Made by a program: the position numbers and the translations under genes. A stretch of DNA of 64,000 nt from Actinostola sp. cb2023. Taxonomy: Eukaryota > Cnidaria > Anthozoa > Actiniaria > Actinostolidae. The notes below the pieces were generated by a model that saw nothing but the letters and a program-made list of their open reading frames with translations, did no database searches and was not told the DNA's origin. The stretch covers positions 434,001-498,000 of the forward strand of contig JAUJYZ010000325.1 in the NCBI GenBank assembly GCA_033675265.1. Reading direction: 5' to 3'. This document shows positions 48,601 to 57,600 of this stretch, one piece after another; the stretch's first letter is position 1, and every line of letters starts with the position of its first letter.

Positions 48601-51600
48601 CACAGTGATGTATGGTAATTATGGCTGATGATGATGATGATGATGATGATGAGATGATGATGCTGAGATGCTGATGCACAGTTCTTACCTGCTTCTTGTG
48701 TTTTACTGTATATCTTCACAGGATCACTTGTAAAGTACTCATTGGAAGCAGTATTCGAATTTCATAAGTAGTAAATGGCTTCAAGTCAGTTCGTTCAGAT
48801 TCGAAAGTTTCAACGCTAGGAAATTCCAAGCATCTTTTCCCTTCTCCTTCCACTGTATTGTGAACATGTCGCTTTGAGTCCACACTGTCCATTGAAACCG
48901 CAGGCTCAAGTGTGGTGAGCAATAACCGGGTTTGCCGTGAGAACACATTAGCCACGGCATAAATGTGAAATCCATTGATGGTGGACCTCTATATAACGGC
49001 CACCCTCGGGAGTTTGCAAAGTACCGTTATATATGGCCGCTTGCATTAATTATTATAATTTTTATTTTTTATTTTTTATTTTTTATTTTTTAGAGGTGGC
49101 GCTTAATAGATGTATAATTTACAGAGCTCGACTGACAAAAAAAATGAATCGGGACCTTGAAAAGTGACAGTGATATAGGGTGTAATTAATAAAGGTCCAT
49201 TAATATGATGAGATTGCATCCATTCAAGATGATGATGTACGAAAGTACCACGTCTGAATAATATGGTAATCAATATTGATCGGGCTTATTGCAAGGACAA
49301 TGTCAGTTGATGAGGAGAGATGATAATGATGAGTTGCGTGACGATGGATGTATATACAGTGATGTATGTCGAGTTCATTTATTGCCTTTGACTTTGAGTT
49401 CATTTGATTACCTTTTGACTTTGATGATGATTTGATTTTGATGATGATGATCTCTGCTTGATGATGATGAATCGACGAGTTCGGGTTCTTACGGTTCGAA
49501 CGTCGAATAAAACAAGGACATCTTCTTCAATACAATATCATTTTCTGACGTCATGACAATCAGTGACAGTTGAGTGACGAGGGAGACTATGAGTCGGGTG
49601 AGTACGAACATGATACGTCTTGAGGTTGCATAGGTCAGATGGTTCTGATAACGCCCTCGCGTTTGTTTTTATTACTCGGGCCCAGGCCGCAGGCCGCCCG
49701 ATTAGAAAATGCGGATTTCGTAGTAGTCATAAGTAGTAAATGGTAGTTCAGTATTAGTAGTTAGTTTCAAATCGAAACGAGTATGCTAGGTAAAATTCCA
49801 AGCATCTTTTCAAGATTCTCCTTCCACTGTATTAGTTTTGAAGCTGTGTCTTCTATGTCGCTTTGACCGCTGTCCAGAACTGTCCATTTTTTTGAAACCG
49901 CAGGCTCGTTTTTGTTCGTACGAGGACTTCGATGGATATAGGGACCGGGTTTGCCTATGTGAGAACACATGTATTATTAGCCACGGCAGACCGTAACTCG
50001 AACCCGTGATCCATTCATATACAGTGGAACTCTCTATATAACGGCCACCCTCGGGAGTTTGCAAAGTGACCGTTATATAGAGGTGGCCGCTTTTTAATTA
50101 TTATAATTTTTATTTTTTATTTTTTCCTTGACATTTTCCTTTTTAGAGGTGGCCGCTTAATAGAGGTATAATTTACAGAGCTTTGTCGGGACCTTGAAAA
50201 GTGATCCCGCTGAATAGCTTGGGATCTGGCTGCTTAATAGAGGTCCGTTATATAGAGGTTCCGGCCCATTGTTCCATTCAAGGGAATTCGTACGAAAGTC
50301 CCACACGTCTAGAATTAATCAAGATAATGACTATTTCTTACCGACTTTGATTAAAGTAACCATATGTGTATCCATGCCACGTGAATTCGTCGCCTGGCAC
50401 GTATAGTCCCCAAACGCACTGTCATCTGTAGGTGTGATCTTCAGTATACCGTCTTCTTCTGATTCTGACACAAGACCGCTGGCGTTGGTCCATTTGTACT
50501 TAGGCTCAGGATTCCCGTCAGCGAAGCATATCAAGGTGGCAGTGTATCCAAGCCAGGCCGCCACTCGTTGACTGGATACGGTGCGGTTAATCACGGGAGG
50601 ATCTATATTGGGAAATGGTTGATCACGTGAGCAAAGAGTTTTAAAACTTCTTCCAACACGTTAATTGTGCTGGGTTGTTCAAACGGATCCAACATCAGAG
50701 TCGTTTTCGTATGAATGGGAAACCTACGGCACGGAGCTACGCGGCTACGGTACGGAATCGAAGACATTCTATTCAACCAATCACAGTGCGCGAAATCATT
50801 GTTCAACCAATCGGAATGCTTGGACACGGTCACGGTCACGGCACTTGTCACGGCACGGTACCGTCACCGCACGGCATGCGGCACGAACTTCCCACTCATA
50901 CGAAAACTGACGACTGTGCTGTGCTTCAATTAATGATCGATTTTGTAAGGTGTTTACCGGCTCATGAAATAAAGTTTATATTCTATTCTATATCACAAAG
51001 AAAAACTTGTTGGCTCAACAATACTTGACAGGGTGTTCCAATGTTGAGAGCGTCTGCACGGACCTTTAAATATGCCAAATCTTGAAAGAACCCCAAGGTT
51101 GGGAAGACAAGCGTACGAAGTAGACTAAGTTCAATATAACTTTATACTTTTTCTTTACTTTTTCTTTATACTTACACTTTACGTCAATAACGAAGCGGTG
51201 GACGGCAGGTTTACCGAACTTATTGTCCGCCACACACTGGTATTCTCCTTGATCTTTACGAGTGACACTCGGAATGTTGAACGAGGTACCATAGCTTTTT
51301 ACTTCATTCCCAGTCAGCTTTATCCACGTTATAGTAGGCTTAGGGTACCCATCTGCACTGCACTGCACACCCACAAAATCGTTCTCACTTACAACGCGCC
51401 TTGGTGGTCGTATTATTATGGGAGGATCTGGAAGTTAAGAATGTTACTAACATTAGTGAAACAAAACAAAACAAATTCTTACACAGTTCTGACCATTCAC
51501 AATCAAGCAAGGATGGTCACGTGGTTACAGTTACATGGTGGTCACGTGATGGTTACCTACGTGATCATGTGTTATTGACAGTTACACCGCCTTATGACTT

Positions 51601-54600
51601 GAACATTTGGTGGTTTTACACTAATACATATATATCATTATTTGAGTAAAGTAGGTAAATAAAAATTAATTTATATATAAATCTCGTTCTTACTTACATC
51701 TTACATACAAAATCACCTCTTCCCTAGGTCCATCACCAAGACGATTATGTGGAATACAGATATAAGTGCCGTGCCAAGAAGAGTCCAGGATTCCCAGATT
51801 AGAGATTTTTCCACTTCTCTCTGCGTCCCTGTAGTTCAATTGCCTTTCTACATTTCCTTTAGTTTTGATGTAGAATTTGTATTCTGGCTTGGGGTAGCCT
51901 CGGGCCTGGCACATGAAATTAACCGTACTGCCAACACTAACAGTATTAGCGCTGGCGCTTGTCCTGAAAGTTGTTCCTTTAGGTTTGTCTGAAAAGGGAG
52001 AGAAATAAAGTTTTACTTAATTGAGAGTTGTTACGCAGGGTGAAACGCGTTGTCAACAAGTAACAGACTTAACAATATAGTAGGCGGGCAATGTAGATGT
52101 GTTTTCGGACACGACAGAGCGCTGCATTGAATGCCGCAGCAATGCCTTGAGAAAGGTCAATTTACTAGTACGGCTTAGAATGGCAGCGTCGTTTTCATAT
52201 TAGCCGGCAAATCGCCTCTTTTTATGTCTTGAACTTACAATGTATACAAAGCCTGCATGGTTTCACTAGCGAAGAAAGCAAAGCTCCGCAAAGCGCATGT
52301 CTCTTCAGCTTTATGATTTATGAAATTTGTTTTGTCAGTGGCCTTGGTTTGTGTATGTCGCACTGTAAGTAAGAACAAGCAATACTTACACAACACTGTA
52401 ATATTTGTGTAGGCCTCTGCTTTGCCACCTTTGTTTTGAGCCAAACATTTATACGATGCCATATCAGTGTCTGTAACAGGATTAAAAGTAACCTCCACTT
52501 TTCCTTTTCGTTTGGCCACAAGTTTACCATTTCTAAACCACTGAACCTCGGGCTTCGGCTTTCCTTTCGCCCTACAAATTATTTTCTCTTGTTGTCCTTC
52601 GTTGAATTCCAGTAAAGAAGGAGGATGTGAAAATATTTTTGCGGGATCTGTAAAGAAATTACTTATGATATTTGTACATGCATAAATCATTAAATGACTT
52701 AGGAAATCTGATATTGGATCTGTGTGTAGAAATCCAATCTTCAATCCTTTTCGATCCAATCACGTACTCAGGTATACGCCAAATATTACACCGATTTGAT
52801 CGGATCGATCAGTTTTCCCGCCAAAACTTCCGATCCAACCTGGCCTGGCGCGCGCGCGCGTGGTTATGAAAATTTCCCGCCGAAAATGCCTTCGTCGAAG
52901 GACACTACAATGGAGTCGAGCAAGGAGGTTAGTTACGTTCCATTTGATTACTAGTCGTTTTTGTTCTTGTTTTACACTACATATCTCTAAAAAAATCATA
53001 TCTTTCTTTTGCTTGTAAACTTACACTTCTCCGTCTAGCTTTTTTTACCCGATTTTACAGACGTTTTCTTCAGATAGTTATCCTCAGTGTCTGACTTATT
53101 TTAGGAGGCTTTTATCAAAAGTTCATTTCAACTGACAAACGAAATTTTCGCTGATGCTATTCGTTCAGAACTGTTTTCAGTATCCAATTTTCAAATTTCA
53201 AATCAAGCTGCATTAGACTTGTTTGTTTATTATTTGGCAATGCCCGAGGTATAAAACTTGGGCTAATGAGCTTGTGTCACCTGTCACGTGACTTTTTAAA
53301 TTTTCACTGAAGACAAACGAAAATACCATAACTGGAAAGAGCATACTAAAGTTAGTAAAAGTGGAAAGTTTGAAGGGAAGTAAGTAAATAGGGCAATAGT
53401 TACAGGCATTCAAACTTTGCCTTTTTTGTATGGAAATGTATGTTGGAAGGCAACGCTTGCCCTCCAAGCGAAAACCCATACAAATCCTTGTCAAAGCGGG
53501 AAACTTTGAAAGCCTTTAACTTTTGTCTTATTTGCTTGATTCTTTTAACATTTTCAACTTTTACTAATTTTAGTATGCTCTTTCAAGTTATGATATTTTC
53601 GTCTGCCTTCGGTGAAAATTTAAAAAGTCACGTGACAGGTGACACAAGTTCATAAAAGCCGGTACAGAGCGTGCGGAGAGTTTTAGGACTTTGACTATTC
53701 TATTTGCACTATATATGCCATTTCCAATTAAAATTGACGTTCTGTAAAATCTTTATTGCTTATGGTTGTTTGTGTGTGCCACTGCTGTGTGACCCTGTTT
53801 CAGTGCAAAAATGTCGAATTACAAGTATCCTGTAAAATGTTTCAGTTAGTTCAACTGAAAAACTCCTTTTTTCAGTGCAAATGTTCTACCCTGTTTCAGT
53901 GTAAATGACCGAATTCGTTGCCCTGTTTCAGTACTGGAAGGTTCGAAAACCCGACCCTATCAGAAAAATAAAAACATACCCATACAACACATTTCAAATC
54001 AACAGTGTATTAGTAAGACTTAATTGTGTTTTTTTTTCAATGCCCTGAGGAGAATTCATAAGGGCATTAAGAGCGTGAGAATTAGGCAAATTTTAAGTAC
54101 TTTGACTACACTATTTGTACATGCGATTTAAATTCCCATATCCAATATCATGTTTATGCTTAACACAGAGATATATATACATGTATAACATTCTTGTGAA
54201 ATATTTGGTCTATTTTGAGAAGAAAATTTGTAAACACATAAGCTTAAAATCTTTTTTATTCTAAGTTTTTGAGGAGACACTATATACTTCTCTCAGTATC
54301 TTGACTCTCAATCTGTTATACTACTTTAAATACTAATGTTGATCAATGTTTGACTGGTTACTATGTTCAAATTTATCCATTGTTTGATATATTTATGGTT
54401 TCTTCATGAATTATTAAAAACTTGAAAAATTGTTGTTTATAATAATCTTTTTAGAATTAGAAATATATTATGAAATACAAGTCCATAGATGAGCCTATAT
54501 TATAATCCTTACATTTCCATCAAAACTCATTGATTTCATCCTAATATATAGATCAAAATGTTCACATTAGTACAGTATAAAGAGGCATTTTCACAAACTA

Positions 54601-57600
54601 TAACAGTCTTTGATGCTACAAGAACAACAGATACGCATCTTCAAATATTTATGTAAGAAATCAAAAATATCTAGTCAAAATGTGTGATAAGAAATATTGA
54701 TATACAGTTTACATAAATCTAACTGATGCTAATCCTTTTCAAGAACTTGGTGGAGATACAATCTTGCAGCAATACCTCAACAATATCATGTTTGTATTTA
54801 TCACTAATTTATTTATCACTAAAAAAAACTCAACAAAATGATTATGAAAGTACCACGCACATGTCGATCAAACTAAAGGGATTTCGCGCTATTTCACCAT
54901 TAAAAACTAAACCCCATTCTGCACATAAATTAATTGTCATTTGAGCAATATCAAACATACTTTATCAAAACAATCGTAGGCAGTAACTAAAAAATATGTA
55001 AAATATAAACAAAACAGACTGCTAAATAATAAGCTAGTGAAATAATATATTGATCAGTACAATTTAATGGAAGAAGAAAATATATCTGTTATTATTTAAA
55101 GACATATTTCAAGATAAAAAGGATAAAAGTAATGATTACATGAAAGTGATGATGACAAGGATGATGATCATGGAAATAATTTGAAGACAGTATATTACCA
55201 AATAACAATATATAATATATATATATTTTACTAGCTATAATAATAACATAGCTAGTAAAATAATACATAGAATTTCATGGAAAAAAAATACTGAGTGTTA
55301 TTAGTTCAAAAACACATATTTCAAAATAGAAAAAAGGACGATGATAATGGTGATAATGATGGTGATGATGATGGTGATGATGATGTAAAAAATACAGAAG
55401 CTGTTCTCATCCTCTACATTGACAACCTAAAAATTGATGTGTGAAAATCAATCTTCTTCTGCCACTGGCAATTAATTATTTGTCATGATTATGTTTTCAA
55501 AATGTAAACAGTTTGTTTAAAACTTGAGCTTGAAAAGGAAGCTAGATATCAAAAACTAATAATATGAAGTATTATTTTACTATAAATTATATTTATATAC
55601 TGTGAAATCGATATCTGACCTATGTTATAAAATTTTAAACTTAAAAAAATACATTCATAAAAAGTATTTTAAATAACAGTGATAATTTATTGCTGGTTAG
55701 AATTTTTTTAATTTGTACGAAATGAAAGAATAAATTTAGGATAAATGTTTCCAATATATGTTTCCAATATTGTATATTTTTCTATGTTTTGGGTTTCTTG
55801 GGAGTTATTCTGCAATGTTTTTGACATAGTCACTGACGTTTCAGCGGACTTGGTCCGTCTTCTTCAGGGTTTGATGCGAGTAGTTTTTTCCCTCTTGAAT
55901 GCTTTATCTTGTATATTTTGTATTTGAAGAAAATCAAATAATAATTATTGAAGTACTAATAAATAGATATATTATTATTGAATAATATTATTGAAGTATT
56001 TGAAGAAAACCAAATAACTACAAATGTCTGCACTTGAGAAAAAACATACAGTCATAGGGAATATCAAAATTATAGTAAATTATGTCTCGAATCAGCAACA
56101 ACTTTATCTATTAGGATATCTAAGAAACATTATTTTGGTCACATCTGCCTTAGGGTTGATTTACAAAATCTTAACCAAGTAGAGGGTAGATATTCAAGGA
56201 TCTGGCTTTGTGGTAGACCACATAAATGTCTGCGCAAAATCTTCTCAAACCTGATTAGTATGACTACTGATATGTCATGTATTTTAAAAACCCTTTGAAT
56301 GAGTGGAACATAGACCTTGAAGACAAAACATCAGAGAGGACTAGAATGTAGAAATGTAGGACATTTTTAGTAGGAGAAATACATAGCAATCATTGATGTT
56401 ATTAAGTCTAAAAGGGTGCTTTATGAAAAGCAATGAAGGTGAAATATGCAATCAGTATTACTCACAATGGTGTTCCCACCACCTCATACATCCATGTTAT
56501 ATTATGATTAGTAGTAGTAATTTTTAATATATTAGAAATCCAGAACTTTTTCCTAATTTTTTTCGTCCCATTATTATTTACCTGAATATTTAGTCCTTAT
56601 AAACTGGAGTAAAAAAATATAATAACACAATACAATATAATGCAGCCTTAATTATAATGTGTCGATGATCAGATAATGCTTTTCGATGTATGCATTATTA
56701 TTATAATTACTAGTGATGGAAATTCTTTTTCTTCTTCTGAAGAATAACATATAACAAAAAAGGCTTAAAAATCTCTTGTCTCCGGATCACATAATTGGTG
56801 TAAATAAAATATTAATCCTTCATTTTGCATAGCTTTCACACCCCTCCTACTTTCGTTAAGGGTCAAACAACAAGTTGGCATTCACTACAATAATTATTTA
56901 CTAGAATAATGCATCCTAGCAAGTGACATTACTTCCCTCAAATATAGACTATCAGATGCTGCACACACACACACACACACACCAACATCACTAACATTAT
57001 TTTACCCTCCTTGTAATAACTATTTAAAAAAAAACACCAAAAAAAGGTTGATAATTGTTGAGGCAAAACAATAGCAGTGTTTTAGGAAGGTGTCGGGGGC
57101 AATAATAGTAATTTTGGGGAATCAAATAGTTTCTTCTTCAACGTGACCATGGTTGTGCCTCCTGTGACATTTGACAATGTTTACAATGAAATATGAAACG
57201 TACAGCGGCGTTTCTTCCATCTATTTTTGGACTTCTTCTTATCTGCGTACAATAAGTCACGGTAGAAAAATACTGTTAGACATTTGGTCTGGTGAACATA
57301 AAATATTCCAATACAGTTCTATTGTATTTGAGCAGTTGAATGAAACACTCGGCAATTTACACAGATGTATACAAATGATAATACTGAGTACAAACGATTT
57401 CAGTATCAAACAATTCAGGATCAAAAGTTTACGCGTCAAAAAAGTAGTTGCGGAAGTTTGGCGAAGCAATTTCCGAATATGTATCCTGATTTAATCCTTA
57501 CCGTAAAAAAACCACATGAGAATATTCGGTATAAATTAAAAAAATAATAAAAAATAATGAGACACATAAACAACCACAGGAAGTATGAGTCGAGCAGATT

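Noticed and set aside
53213..53655. two similar peptides on opposite strands (ending [12 protein letters not shown])
   Set aside because: They arise from the two inverted arms of one MITE, not from related genes.
57171..57547. overlapping plus-strand frames in the AT-rich intron
   Set aside because: No recognisable motif, biased composition, and no convincing splice link to the nested exons at 52886-53248.
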